From contig NZ_CP009754.1 of assembly GCF_000772045.1 (NCBI RefSeq), forward strand, positions 5,084,001 to 5,148,000: DNA of 64,000 bases, in the 5' to 3' direction. Under the pieces are notes generated by a model that was not told the DNA's origin, did no database searches, and saw only the letters and a list, made by a program, of their open reading frames with translations. The stretch comes from Streptomyces sp. CCM_MD2014. Its GTDB lineage: Bacteria > Actinomycetota > Actinomycetes > Streptomycetales > Streptomycetaceae. The translations under genes were made by a program, and so were the position numbers. Positions 22,668 to 31,498 of the stretch are shown one piece after another; position 1 is the first letter of the stretch, and each line of letters opens with the position of its first letter.

Positions 22668-24269
22668 TCACCTGCGATTGCGGCGGGTGGTGTCCTCGGC
22701 TCCGCCGGTGCCCAGCCAGCCGGCCAGCTTGCCGCCGTGGCCGACCGCGCGCAGCCGCGCCTCGGCGGCGTCCCGGACGGGGTCGGTGGCGACCACCAGG
22801 AGTTCGTCCCCGCGGCGCAGCCCCGTGGTCGGCAGCGGCACGAAGGACGTGCCGTCGCGGACGACCAGCGTGACGGCGGACCCGGTGGGCAGCCGCAGCT
22901 CGTTGACCTCGACGCCGTGCATCTTCGAACCCTCGGGAATCGTCACCGACAGCAGGTGCCCGCGCAGCCGCTCCAGGGGCGCCGACTCGATGCCGAGGTC
23001 GGCCGCCTCGTCGCCCTTGCCCAGGCGCAGCTTGCGGGCCAGCCACGGCAGCGTCGGCCCCTGGACCAGGGTGTAGACGACGACCAGCACGAAGACGATG
23101 TTGAAGATGCGGTGACTGCCCGCGACGCCCTCGACCATGGGAATCGTCGCCAGGATGATGGGCACCGCGCCGCGCAGCCCCGCCCACGACATCAGGGCCT
23201 GCTCCTGCCACGGCACCCGGAAGGGCACCAGGCACAGCACGACGCTCAGCGGCCGCGCGACCATGGTGAGCACGAGGCCGATCACGAGCGCGGGCAGGAT
23301 GTCGTCGCCCAGTTCGTGTGGGGTGACCAGCAGTCCGAGCAGGACGAACATGCCGATCTGGGCGAGCCAGCCGAGCCCGTCGGCGAAGCCCCGGGTGGCG
23401 GGCCAGTGCGGCAGCCGCGCGTTGCCCATGACCATGGAGGCGAGGTAGACGGCCAGGAAGCCGCTGCCGTGGGCGATGGCGCCGGCCGCGTAGGCCGCGA
23501 TGGCGATCGACATGACGGCGATGGGGTAGAGGCCGGAGGCGGGCAGCGCCACGTGCTTCAGTCCCCAGGAGCCGAGCCAGCCGACCGCGAGCCCGATGGC
23601 CGCGCCGATGGCCAGCTCCAGGGCGATCTCGCCGATCAGCACGTACCAGTGCTCGATCGGTCCCGCCGTGGAGAAGGCGACCACGAGGATGACCACCGGG
23701 GCGTCGTTGAAGCCGGACTCGGCCTCCAGCGTGCCCGTTATCCGCTTGGGCAGCGGAATCCGGCGCAGCACGGAGAAGACGGCCGCGGCGTCCGTGGAGG
23801 AGACCACGGCCCCGATGATCAGCGCCTGCCGCCACTCCAGCCCCGTCAGGTAGTGCGCGCCCGTCGCGGTCACGCCGACGCTCACCGCGACTCCGGCCAG
23901 GGCCAGCGCGGAGGCGGCCGGGAGGGCCGGTTTCGCCTCCTTCCACTTCGTGCCGAGGCCGCCCTCGGCCAGGATCACGACCAGGGCCCCGTAGCCGATG
24001 ACCTGGACCAGTTCGGCGTCGTCGAACTTGATGTCGCCGATGCCGTCCTGGCCCATGGCGATGCCGATGGCCAGGTAGACGAGCAGGCTGGGGAGCCCGC
24101 TGCGCGAGGAGATCCGGACCGCCGCCACGGCGATGAGGAGGACGAGCGAGCAGACGAGCAGGAGCTGGTTGAGGTGGTGGACAGTCAGCGGCCGTTCCCT
24201 TCCCTGGCGCACAGCACGGATCACAGCGTGGGCGAACGCGCCCGCGTTGTGCGCGAGGCGCACCCCCAT
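22668..24269 (-). CDS. CPA1 potassium/proton antiporter with TrkA-C domain (NhaP2/CvrA-like)
   Basis: This is a membrane antiporter of up to 533 residues. About 12 helices carry CPA family motifs (GLPSLLVYLAIGIAMGQDGIG, SSTDAAAVFSVLRR, ESGFNDAPVVILV with the ion-binding Asp, WAGLRGAVPIILAT). A C-terminal TrkA_C/RCK-C domain (about 440-505: SVTIPEGSKMHGVEVNELRL) likely senses a cytoplasmic ligand. It moves K+ or Na+ against H+. The start is uncertain: ATG 24269 adds 27 residues before the usual N-terminus, while CTG 24188 (LTVHHLNQLLLV) has AAGGGAA six bases upstream and fits the fold better. Confidence 0.85.
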   Translation of the reverse strand: MGVRLAHNAGAFAHAVIRAVRQGRERPLTVHHLNQLLLVCSLVLLIAVAAVRISSRSGLPSLLVYLAIGIAMGQDGIGDIKFDDAELVQVIGYGALVVILAEGGLGTKWKEAKPALPAASALALAGVAVSVGVTATGAHYLTGLEWRQALIIGAVVSSTDAAAVFSVLRRIPLPKRITGTLEAESGFNDAPVVILVVAFSTAGPIEHWYVLIGEIALELAIGAAIGLAVGWLGSWGLKHVALPASGLYPIAVMSIAIAAYAAGAIAHGSGFLAVYLASMVMGNARLPHWPATRGFADGLGWLAQIGMFVLLGLLVTPHELGDDILPALVIGLVLTMVARPLSVVLCLVPFRVPWQEQALMSWAGLRGAVPIILATIPMVEGVAGSHRIFNIVFVLVVVYTLVQGPTLPWLARKLRLGKGDEAADLGIESAPLERLRGHLLSVTIPEGSKMHGVEVNELRLPTGSAVTLVVRDGTSFVPLPTTGLRRGDELLVVATDPVRDAAEARLRAVGHGGKLAGWLGTGGAEDTTRRNRR

Positions 24270-24507
24270 GGCACACGAATCCGCCGTACTGCGCGGGCAA
24301 CTACTTCGTTACCTTACCTAACTCTTGACGCTTTCTTGACGCTCGGCTTGGCAAGATCGAACGCCCGTGCGCCCCTGTACCCGACTCCGCGTCAAGGCGG
24401 AGCCGGGCCTGCGCCTACAGTTGCTCCAGCGCTCGGCGCTCAGCGCTCAGCCTCCGTACGAAGCACAGCCCGCCCCTGCCGCTCGTGTTAGGACAGCAAG
24501 GACAGCG

Positions 24508-27324
24508 ATGCCCCCCACCACCACCGCCACCCCGGGTCAGCAGTCCGGCACGTCCGGCAGGAAGAAGGGGAAGGGGCGCAAGGGCCGCCTGCTCGTCCTC
24601 GTGCTGGTCCTGGCCCTCATCGGCGGCCTCGCCTACGGGGCGTACTGGTCGATCAGCACCGTCCGCGCCTCCTTCCCGCAGACCAAGGGCTCGATCACGC
24701 TCGACGGCCTGTCGGGCCCGGTCGACGTCAAGCGCGACGGGTACGGCATCCCGCAGATCTACGCCTCCACCGACGAGGACCTGTTCATGGCGCAGGGCTA
24801 CGTCCAGGCGCAGGACCGGTTCTACGAGATGGACGTCCGCCGGCACATGACCGCCGGGCGTCTGTCGGAGATGTTCGGCAAGAGCCAGATCGACAACGAC
24901 GAGTTCCTGCGCACCCTGGGCTGGCACCGGGTGGCGAAGAAGGAGTACGACGAGAAGCTGTCGGACTCCACCAAGAAGTACCTCCAGGCGTACTCCAAGG
25001 GCGTCAACGCCTACCTGAAGGGCAAGGAGGGCGCGGACATCTCCCTGGAGTACGCGGCCCTCGGCTTCACCAACGACTACAAGCCCCAGGAGTGGACCCC
25101 GGTCGACTCGGTGGCCTGGCTCAAGGCGATGGCCTGGGACCTGCGCGGCAACATGCAGGACGAGGTCGACCGCGCCCTGATGACCAGCCGCCTGGGCCCC
25201 AAGCAGATCGCCGACCTCTACCCGGCCTACCCGTACGACCGCAACAAGGCGATCGTCCAGGAGGGCCAGTACGACGAGCTCACCCAGACCTTCGACGGCG
25301 GCGACGGCGGCTCGTCGGGCAGCGGTGACGGCGACGGCACGGGAACCGGGACGGGAACCGGCACAGGCACCGGAACCGGGACGGGCACGGGAACCGGCAC
25401 AGGCACCGGAACCGGTGCCGGCAGCGCTCTCCAGGGACAACTGGCCGGGCTCCAGGAGGTCCTGGACGACGTCCCCACCGCCGTCGGCGTGAACGGCAAC
25501 GGCATCGGCTCCAACTCCTGGGTCGTCTCCGGCAAGCACACCATCACCGGCAAGCCGCTGCTGGCCAACGACCCGCACCTGTCGCCGTCCCTGCCGTCCG
25601 TCTGGTACCAGATGGGCCTGCACTGCCGCACCGTCTCCGCCAAGTGCCAGTACGACGTGGCCGGCTACACCTTCGCGGGCATGCCCGGCGTGGTCATCGG
25701 CCACAACCAGGAGATCGCCTGGGGCCTGACCAACTCCGGCGCCGACGTCACCGACCTCTACCTGGAGAAGATCACCGGCGAGGGCTACCAGTACGACGGC
25801 AAGGTGGTCCCCTTCGAGACCCGCGAGGAGACCATCAAGGTCGCCGGCGGCGACGCCAAGAAGATCGTCGTCCGCGAGACCAACAACGGCCCCCTGCTCT
25901 CCGACCGCGACGACGAGCTGGTGAAGACCGGCAAGAAGGCCACCGTCGACAGCTCCGCCCCCGACCGCGGTGACGGATACGGCGTGGCCCTGCGCTGGAC
26001 CGCGCTGGAGGCGGGCACCACCATGGACGCCGTCTTCGCGATCGACCGGGCGCAGAACTGGGACGACTTCCGCGAGGCCGCCACCCTGTTCGACGTGCCC
26101 TCGCAGAACCTGGTCTACGCCGACAGCGAGCACATCGGCTACACGCTGCCGGGCCGGATCCCGGTGCGCGCCAAGGGCCACGACGGCTCGGTCCCGGCGC
26201 CGGGCTGGAGCTCCAAGTACCGCTGGACCGGCGAGTACATCGACCAGGACGAGCTGCCCTACGAGTACGACCCGGAGCGCGGCTACATCGTGACCGCCAA
26301 CCAGGCCGTCGTCGACGAGGACTACCCGTACACGCTCACCACGGACTGGGGCTACGGCGCCCGCAGCCAGCGCATCACCTCCCTGATCGAGCAGAAGATC
26401 AAGGACGGCGGCAAGATCTCCACCGACGACATGCGGCAGATGCAGCTGGACAACAGCAGCGAGATGGCCAAGCTGCTCGTGCCCCAGCTGCTGAAGATCG
26501 ACATCGACGACAAGGACGTCCGCGAGGCGCAGAAGCTGCTGGAGGGCTGGGACTACACCCAGGACGCCGACTCGGCCGCCGCCGCCTACTTCAACGCCGT
26601 CTGGCGCAACATCCTCAAGCTCGCCTTCGGCAACAAGCTGCCCAAGGAGCTGCGGGTCGAGGGCCAGTGCCTGTGGGTCGACCCGGTCAACACCACCGGC
26701 CCCGCGGACGAGACCAACAAGGTCCGCGAGTGCGGTCAGCGCGACCCCGGCCAGGCCCAGCCCGACGGCGGCGACCGCTGGTTCGAGGTCGTGCGCAACC
26801 TGATGGACAAGCCGAAGAGCGACTGGTGGACGACGCCCGCCAACGGAACCCGCAAGGGCGCCGACCACAACCGCGACGACCTGTTCAAGCGCGCCATGAT
26901 CGACGCCCGCTGGGAGCTGACCGCCAAGCTCGGCAAGGACATCGACACCTGGAACTGGGGCCGGCTGCACCGCCTGTTCCTGAAGAACCAGACCCTGGGC
27001 AAGGAGGGCCCCGGCTTCCTGAAGTACGCGCTCAACCGCGGCCCCTGGAAGCTCAGCGGCGGCGAGGCCGCGGTCAACGCCTCCGGCTGGAACGCGGCCG
27101 GCGGCTACGGGGTGATCTGGGTGCCGTCCATGCGCATGGTGGTCAACCTCGGCGACCTCGACAAGTCCCGCTGGATCAACCTCACCGGCGCCTCCGGACA
27201 CGCCTACAGCGCGCACTACACCGACCAGACCGACAAGTGGGCCGAAGGCGAACTGCTGCCGTGGTCCTTCTCGAAGAAGGCCGTCGACGAGAGCACGAGC
27301 GACACCCTGGTGCTCAAGCCGTAA
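24508..27324 (+). CDS. Penicillin acylase family (Ntn hydrolase), membrane-anchored
   Basis: This 938-residue precursor belongs to the S45 N-terminal-nucleophile amidase family, which hydrolyses beta-lactams, acyl-homoserine lactones or cyclic lipopeptides. An N-terminal TM anchor (residues 28-47) follows a basic stretch. The alpha chain (about 60-260, GPVDVKRDGYGIPQIYA) is followed by a spacer with a Gly-Thr repeat, then the nucleophile Ser335 in GIGSNSWVVSG, where autocleavage creates the beta chain; PLLANDPHL and the beta-chain Asn/Arg motifs follow. ATG 24508 has AAGGAC upstream. It is monocistronic with a strong terminator. The native substrate is not known. Confidence 0.9.
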   Translation: MPPTTTATPGQQSGTSGRKKGKGRKGRLLVLVLVLALIGGLAYGAYWSISTVRASFPQTKGSITLDGLSGPVDVKRDGYGIPQIYASTDEDLFMAQGYVQAQDRFYEMDVRRHMTAGRLSEMFGKSQIDNDEFLRTLGWHRVAKKEYDEKLSDSTKKYLQAYSKGVNAYLKGKEGADISLEYAALGFTNDYKPQEWTPVDSVAWLKAMAWDLRGNMQDEVDRALMTSRLGPKQIADLYPAYPYDRNKAIVQEGQYDELTQTFDGGDGGSSGSGDGDGTGTGTGTGTGTGTGTGTGTGTGTGTGAGSALQGQLAGLQEVLDDVPTAVGVNGNGIGSNSWVVSGKHTITGKPLLANDPHLSPSLPSVWYQMGLHCRTVSAKCQYDVAGYTFAGMPGVVIGHNQEIAWGLTNSGADVTDLYLEKITGEGYQYDGKVVPFETREETIKVAGGDAKKIVVRETNNGPLLSDRDDELVKTGKKATVDSSAPDRGDGYGVALRWTALEAGTTMDAVFAIDRAQNWDDFREAATLFDVPSQNLVYADSEHIGYTLPGRIPVRAKGHDGSVPAPGWSSKYRWTGEYIDQDELPYEYDPERGYIVTANQAVVDEDYPYTLTTDWGYGARSQRITSLIEQKIKDGGKISTDDMRQMQLDNSSEMAKLLVPQLLKIDIDDKDVREAQKLLEGWDYTQDADSAAAAYFNAVWRNILKLAFGNKLPKELRVEGQCLWVDPVNTTGPADETNKVRECGQRDPGQAQPDGGDRWFEVVRNLMDKPKSDWWTTPANGTRKGADHNRDDLFKRAMIDARWELTAKLGKDIDTWNWGRLHRLFLKNQTLGKEGPGFLKYALNRGPWKLSGGEAAVNASGWNAAGGYGVIWVPSMRMVVNLGDLDKSRWINLTGASGHAYSAHYTDQTDKWAEGELLPWSFSKKAVDESTSDTLVLKP
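25336..25416 (+). repeat. Hexanucleotide (Gly-Thr) repeat in the acylase spacer
   Basis: Degenerate copies of a 6-bp unit (GGNACN) encode about a dozen consecutive Gly-Thr pairs between the alpha and beta chains. It lies in the propeptide linker that is removed during maturation, so length variation would be tolerated. Confidence 0.85.
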
Positions 27325-27347
27325 CCCGGCGTCCGCGCCCGTCGCAC

Positions 27348-27383
27348 GAGAACGGCCTCCACACGCGCGTGGAGGCCGTTCTC
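27348..27383. terminator. Bidirectional terminator
   Basis: A perfect 15-bp stem (GAGAACGGCCTCCAC / GTGGAGGCCGTTCTC) with a 6-nt loop lies between the convergent acylase and folate genes. Confidence 0.85.
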
Positions 27384-27397
27384 CGTGCCGGAAGGCG

Positions 27398-28012
27398 TCA
27401 GCGGAACCTGCGCACCCCCGACGGCGTCACCACCGCGTCCACCGGCCGGTCGTGCGGCTCCGCGGGCACGCGCGCGACGACCTCCCCGTCGTAGAGCAGC
27501 ACCAGCAGCGCGGGCCGGGCGCCCGCGGCCGCCAGACGGGCCAGCACCCGGTCGTAGGACCCTCCGCCGCGCCCCAGGCGCAGGCCGCGGCCGTCCACCG
27601 CCACTCCCGGCAGCAGCACGACGTCCGCCCGCGTCACCGCGTCCGGCCCCAGGCGCTCCCCGGCGGGTTCGAACAGCTCCATCCGCCCGCCGTGCCGCAC
27701 GCGCGCGAGGGAGTCCTCCCCGGTGTACTCGCCCCAGTCCAGGTCGTTGTCCGGCAGCAGCGCGGGCAGCAGGACGCGCACCCCCCGCGCGCGCAGCGCC
27801 TCCAGGAGCGCGAGAGTGCCCGGCTCGGCGCCCACGGAGACGTACGCCGCCACGGCGCGCGCCCCCGCCACCTCCGGCAGCCCGAGCGCCCGCCCGGCCA
27901 GCGCGTCCGCGGCTTCCCGCACGTCATCCGGCGTCAACCGGTTCCTCGCCGCGAGGAAATCCCGCCGCAACGTCCGCTTGTCAGGTTCGTCCGCAGGGCC
28001 GTGACGAGACAT
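27398..28012 (-). CDS. 5-Formyltetrahydrofolate cyclo-ligase
   Basis: This 204-residue enzyme uses ATP to turn 5-formyl-THF into 5,10-methenyl-THF in one-carbon metabolism. It shows the N-terminal 'KRTLRRDFLAARNRLTPDD' helix that holds an ATP-binding Arg/Lys patch and the hallmark 'GLRLGRGGGSYDRVL' phosphate-binding loop, plus the ELFEPAGE substrate segment. ATG 28012 has AGGAG upstream; the upstream extension seen in frame is not needed. It diverges from galU. Confidence 0.93.
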   Translation of the reverse strand: MSRHGPADEPDKRTLRRDFLAARNRLTPDDVREAADALAGRALGLPEVAGARAVAAYVSVGAEPGTLALLEALRARGVRVLLPALLPDNDLDWGEYTGEDSLARVRHGGRMELFEPAGERLGPDAVTRADVVLLPGVAVDGRGLRLGRGGGSYDRVLARLAAAGARPALLVLLYDGEVVARVPAEPHDRPVDAVVTPSGVRRFR

Positions 28013-28105
28013 GAATGACTCCTGTACCGCGCTAATGCGCTCATATGAGCAGCAGTGGTCCCGAGTCACAGATTCTCCCTATAGGCACCGGATATGGTGG
28101 CGCGC

Positions 28106-29017
28106 ATGACTCAGTCCCACCCCAGGATCAGCAAGGCTGTCATCCCAGCAGCCGGCCTCGGTACCCGGTTCCTGCCGGCCACCAAGGCCACTCCCAAGGA
28201 GATGCTGCCGGTCGTCGACAAGCCGGCGATCCAGTACGTGGTCGAAGAGGCCGTGGCCGCGGGCCTCGGCGACGTCCTCATGGTCACGGGCCGCAACAAG
28301 CGCCCCCTGGAAGACCACTTCGACCGCAACTACGAACTGGAGTCCGCCCTCCAGAAGAAGGGCGACGCGGGCCGCCTGGCCAAGGTCCAGGAGTCCAGCG
28401 ACCTCGCGATGATCCACTACGTCCGGCAGGGCGACCCCAAGGGCCTCGGCCACGCCGTCCTGTGCGCCGCGCCGCACGTCGGTCACGAGCCCTTCGCGGT
28501 CCTGCTCGGCGACGACCTGATCGACCCGCGCGACCCGCTGCTCCAGCGCATGATCGACGTCCAGGAGCAGTACGGCGGCAGCGTGATCGCCCTCATGGAG
28601 GTCGCGCCGGAGCAGATCCACCTCTACGGCTGCGCCTCCGTCGCCCCGACCGACGAGGGCGACGTCGTCAAGGTCACCGGGCTGGTCGAGAAGCCCGACG
28701 CGGCCGACGCGCCCTCCAACTACGCCATCATCGGCCGCTACGTCCTCGACCCGCGCATCTTCGACATACTCCGCAAGACCGAGCCCGGCCGCGGCGGCGA
28801 GATCCAGATCACCGACGCCCTCCAGCAGCTCGCGGCGGACGAGAAGGCCGGCGGTCCCGTGCACGGCGTCGTCTTCAAGGGCCGCCGCTATGACACCGGC
28901 GACCGCGGCGACTACCTGCGTGCCATTGTCCGACTCGCATGCGAACGTGAAGACCTGGGCCCGGACTTCCGGACCTGGCTTCGCAGTTACGTAGCCGAGG
29001 AGATGCAAGTCCGTTGA
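28106..29017 (+). CDS. galU: UTP-glucose-1-phosphate uridylyltransferase
   Basis: This 303-residue nucleotidyltransferase makes UDP-glucose from UTP and glucose 1-phosphate for polysaccharides and the Leloir pathway. It shows the N-terminal nucleotide loop AVIPAAGLGTRFLPATKATPKEMLPVVDKP, the metal/sugar motifs LLGDDLID, GLVEKPD and a C-terminal RYDTGDRGDYLRA. I chose ATG 28106; ATG 28094 is in frame and lies about 10 nt after a TATAGG hexamer, so a slightly longer leaderless form is possible. It is coupled to moeA by a TTGA overlap. Confidence 0.93.
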   Translation: MTQSHPRISKAVIPAAGLGTRFLPATKATPKEMLPVVDKPAIQYVVEEAVAAGLGDVLMVTGRNKRPLEDHFDRNYELESALQKKGDAGRLAKVQESSDLAMIHYVRQGDPKGLGHAVLCAAPHVGHEPFAVLLGDDLIDPRDPLLQRMIDVQEQYGGSVIALMEVAPEQIHLYGCASVAPTDEGDVVKVTGLVEKPDAADAPSNYAIIGRYVLDPRIFDILRKTEPGRGGEIQITDALQQLAADEKAGGPVHGVVFKGRRYDTGDRGDYLRAIVRLACEREDLGPDFRTWLRSYVAEEMQVR

Positions 29018-30363
29018 GCAGCAGCGCGCACCGTGACACCGGCCACGACCACGCCACCGCGGGCCCCGGCCAGGACCGGCTGTGGTCGGTCCAGGAGCAC
29101 CTGGACGACGTCCTCGCCACCGTCCGCCCCCTGGACCCCATCGAGCTGAACCTGCTCGACGCCCAGGGCTGCGTCCTGGTCGACGACATCACGGTGCCGC
29201 TGTCCCTGCCGCCGTTCGACAACAGCTCCATGGACGGGTACGCGGTGCGGGTCACCGACGTCGCGGGAGCCAGCGAGGAGTTCCCCGCCGTCCTGGAGGT
29301 CGTCGGGGACGTCGCCGCCGGCCAGGCCGACCCGGTCACGGTGGGCCCCGGCCAGGCCGCCCGCATCATGACCGGCGCCCCGCTCCCGCCCGGCGCCGAG
29401 GCCGTCGTCCCCGTGGAGTGGACCGACGGCGGGCTCGGCGAGGGCCCGGTGGCCGGCATGCGCGCCCGCAGCCTGACCCCCGAGGGCGCCCGGGGGCACG
29501 TCCACGTGTACCGGCCGGCCGAGGAACGCGCGCACGTCCGCGCCAAGGGCAGCGACGTCCGCTCCGGAGACCGCGCCCTGGCGGCCGGCACCGTGCTCGG
29601 CCCGCCGCAGATCGGCCTGCTCGCCGCCATCGGCCGGGGCACGGTACGGGTGCGCCCGCGCCCGCGCGTGGTGGTGCTCTCCACCGGCAGCGAACTGGTG
29701 CAGCCCGACGAGCAGCTGGCGTCCGGTCAGATCTACGACTCCAACAGCTTCGCCCTCACCGCGGCCGCCCGCGACGCCGGCGCCATCGCCTACCGGGTGG
29801 GCGCCGTCACCGACGACGCCGACACCCTGCGGTCCACCATCGAGGACCAACTGGTGCGCGCCGACCTGATGGTCACCACCGGCGGCGTGAGCGTCGGGGC
29901 GTACGACGTGGTCAAGGAGGCGCTGGCGCACGTCGGCGACGAGGACGAGCCGGGCGGGGGCGTGGACTTCCGCAAGCTCGCCATGCAGCCCGGCAAGCCC
30001 CAGGGGTTCGGCTCGATCGGCCCCGACCACACCCCGCTGCTCGCGCTGCCCGGCAACCCGGTGTCGTCGTACGTCTCCTTCGAACTGTTCGTGCGCCCCG
30101 CGATCCGCACCCTCATGGGCCTGCCCGACGTGCACCGTCCGACGGTCACCGCGTCCCTGGCCGCGGACAAGGCGCTGACCTCGCCGAAGGGCCGCCGGCA
30201 GTTCCTGCGGGGCAGCCACAGCGACGGATCGGTCACCCCGGTCGGCGGCTCCGGCTCCCACCTGGTGGCCGCCCTCGCGCACGCCAACGCGCTGATCGTC
30301 GTCCCCGAGGACACCGAGTCCGTCGAGCCCGGGGCCGAGGTCGAGGTGGTCCTGCTCGGCTGA
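29014..30363 (+). CDS. moeA: MoeA/gephyrin-like molybdopterin molybdenumtransferase (Glp)
   Basis: This 449-residue protein inserts molybdate into adenylated molybdopterin. Motifs in order are the N-terminal helix LDDVLATVRPLDPIELNLLDAQGCVL, PPFDNSSMDGYAVR, MTGAPLPPGAEAVVP, VVVLSTGSELVQP, VTTGGVSVGAYDVV, MQPGKPQGFG and LPGNPVSSYVSFELFVRP. The start is TTG 29014 overlapping the galU stop, with GGAG 10 nt upstream. In actinobacteria one MoeA paralogue (Glp) instead scaffolds the divisome through the membrane receptor GlpR/SepX. The sepX gene lies four genes downstream, so this copy may be Glp, with or without enzyme activity. Confidence 0.9.
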   Translation: MSSSAHRDTGHDHATAGPGQDRLWSVQEHLDDVLATVRPLDPIELNLLDAQGCVLVDDITVPLSLPPFDNSSMDGYAVRVTDVAGASEEFPAVLEVVGDVAAGQADPVTVGPGQAARIMTGAPLPPGAEAVVPVEWTDGGLGEGPVAGMRARSLTPEGARGHVHVYRPAEERAHVRAKGSDVRSGDRALAAGTVLGPPQIGLLAAIGRGTVRVRPRPRVVVLSTGSELVQPDEQLASGQIYDSNSFALTAAARDAGAIAYRVGAVTDDADTLRSTIEDQLVRADLMVTTGGVSVGAYDVVKEALAHVGDEDEPGGGVDFRKLAMQPGKPQGFGSIGPDHTPLLALPGNPVSSYVSFELFVRPAIRTLMGLPDVHRPTVTASLAADKALTSPKGRRQFLRGSHSDGSVTPVGGSGSHLVAALAHANALIVVPEDTESVEPGAEVEVVLLG

Positions 30364-30449
30364 GCGGCCCACGATGGCGGTACCGTGTCGCGCACAGCAG
30401 GCCCACGCGCCGCACCGCGCCGGGCCAGGACCGGGAGCGCCACACGAGC

Positions 30450-30962
30450 ATGAGTACGCAGGACCGACCGTCCGGCAGCGGACAGGACCCGCAGGACCGG
30501 CTGACCCACATCGACGAGGCGGGCGCCGCCCGGATGGTCGACGTGTCCGGCAAGGACGTGACCGCCCGCACCGCCCGCGCCAGCGGACGCGTCCTCGTCG
30601 CGCCCCGCGTCGTCGAACTGCTGCGCGGCGAGGGTGTCCCGAAGGGCGACGCCCTGGCCACCGCGCGCATCGCCGGCATCATGGGCGCCAAACGCACCCC
30701 CGATCTGATCCCCTTGTGCCACCCCTTGTCGGTCTCCGGTGTGAAACTGGACCTGTCGGTCGCGGACGACGCCGTGGAGATCACCGCCACGGTGAAGACG
30801 ACGGATCGCACGGGCGTCGAGATGGAGGCGCTCACCGCGGTCTCCGTCGCCGCGCTCACCGTGGTCGACATGGTCAAGGCGGTCGACAAGGGAGCGGTCA
30901 TCACGGACGTGCGGGTGGAACAGAAGACGGGCGGCAAGTCCGGCGACTGGAACCGGTCATGA
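30450..30962 (+). CDS. moaC: Cyclic pyranopterin monophosphate synthase MoaC
   Basis: This 170-residue enzyme carries out the second half of cyclic pyranopterin monophosphate formation in molybdenum cofactor biosynthesis. It shows MVDVSGKDVTARTARASG, GDALATARIAGIMGAKRTPDLIPLCHPL with the catalytic His in CHPL, and TDRTGVEMEALTAVSVAALTVVDMVKAVD with the KxxDK-type end. A polar N-tail of about 25 residues precedes the fold. It is coupled to mog by ATGA overlap. Confidence 0.95.
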   Translation: MSTQDRPSGSGQDPQDRLTHIDEAGAARMVDVSGKDVTARTARASGRVLVAPRVVELLRGEGVPKGDALATARIAGIMGAKRTPDLIPLCHPLSVSGVKLDLSVADDAVEITATVKTTDRTGVEMEALTAVSVAALTVVDMVKAVDKGAVITDVRVEQKTGGKSGDWNRS

Positions 30963-31498
30963 CGCCGGACGCCTCCGCGGCGGGCGCCCTCCTCGGGCCG
31001 TACGCCGCCCTGGTCGTCACGGCGTCCAACCGGGCCGCCGCCGGCGTCTACGAGGACAGGGGCGGCCCGCTGATCGCCGAGGGCCTGCGCCGCTTCGGCT
31101 TCGCCGTCGACGGCCCGCAGGTCGTGCCCGACGGCGACCCCGTGGAGGCCGCCCTTCGCGCGGGCGTCGAAGCGGGTTACGACGTGATCGTCACCACCGG
31201 CGGCACCGGCATCTCGCCGACCGACCGCACCCCCGAGGCGACCCGCGCCGTGATCGAGCACGAGGTCCCGGGCATCGCCGAGGCGATCCGGGCGTACGGC
31301 CGCGACAAGGTGCCGACCGCGGCGCTCTCCAGGGGACTGGCCGGAGTGGCGGCCGGCACGCTGATCGTCAACCTGCCGGGCTCCTCCGGCGGGGTGAAGG
31401 ACGGCCTCGCCGTGCTGGAACCGCTGCTGAAGCACGCCGTGGACCAGCTGCGCGGCGGCGACCACCCGAGACCCGCCAGTGGTGGGGGTGCGAGCTGA
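30959..31498 (+). CDS. mog: MogA/MoaB-family molybdopterin adenylyltransferase
   Basis: This 179-residue protein of the MoCF fold adenylates molybdopterin before molybdenum insertion. Motifs are ALVVTASNRAAAGVYEDRGGPLI, DVIVTTGGTGISPTDRTPEAT and GTLIVNLPGSSGGVKDGLAVLEP. Its start overlaps the moaC stop (ATGA) and its stop overlaps the next gene's proposed CTG start (CTGA), so moaC-mog-acetyltransferase are one translational unit. Confidence 0.93.
   Translation: MTPDASAAGALLGPYAALVVTASNRAAAGVYEDRGGPLIAEGLRRFGFAVDGPQVVPDGDPVEAALRAGVEAGYDVIVTTGGTGISPTDRTPEATRAVIEHEVPGIAEAIRAYGRDKVPTAALSRGLAGVAAGTLIVNLPGSSGGVKDGLAVLEPLLKHAVDQLRGGDHPRPASGGGAS

Noticed and set aside
24415..27216. 933-codon open frame on the minus strand opposite the penicillin acylase
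   Set aside because: It is the GC-rich antisense shadow of a gene with clear family motifs; the product is Val/Leu/Gly/Asp-rich without any domain.
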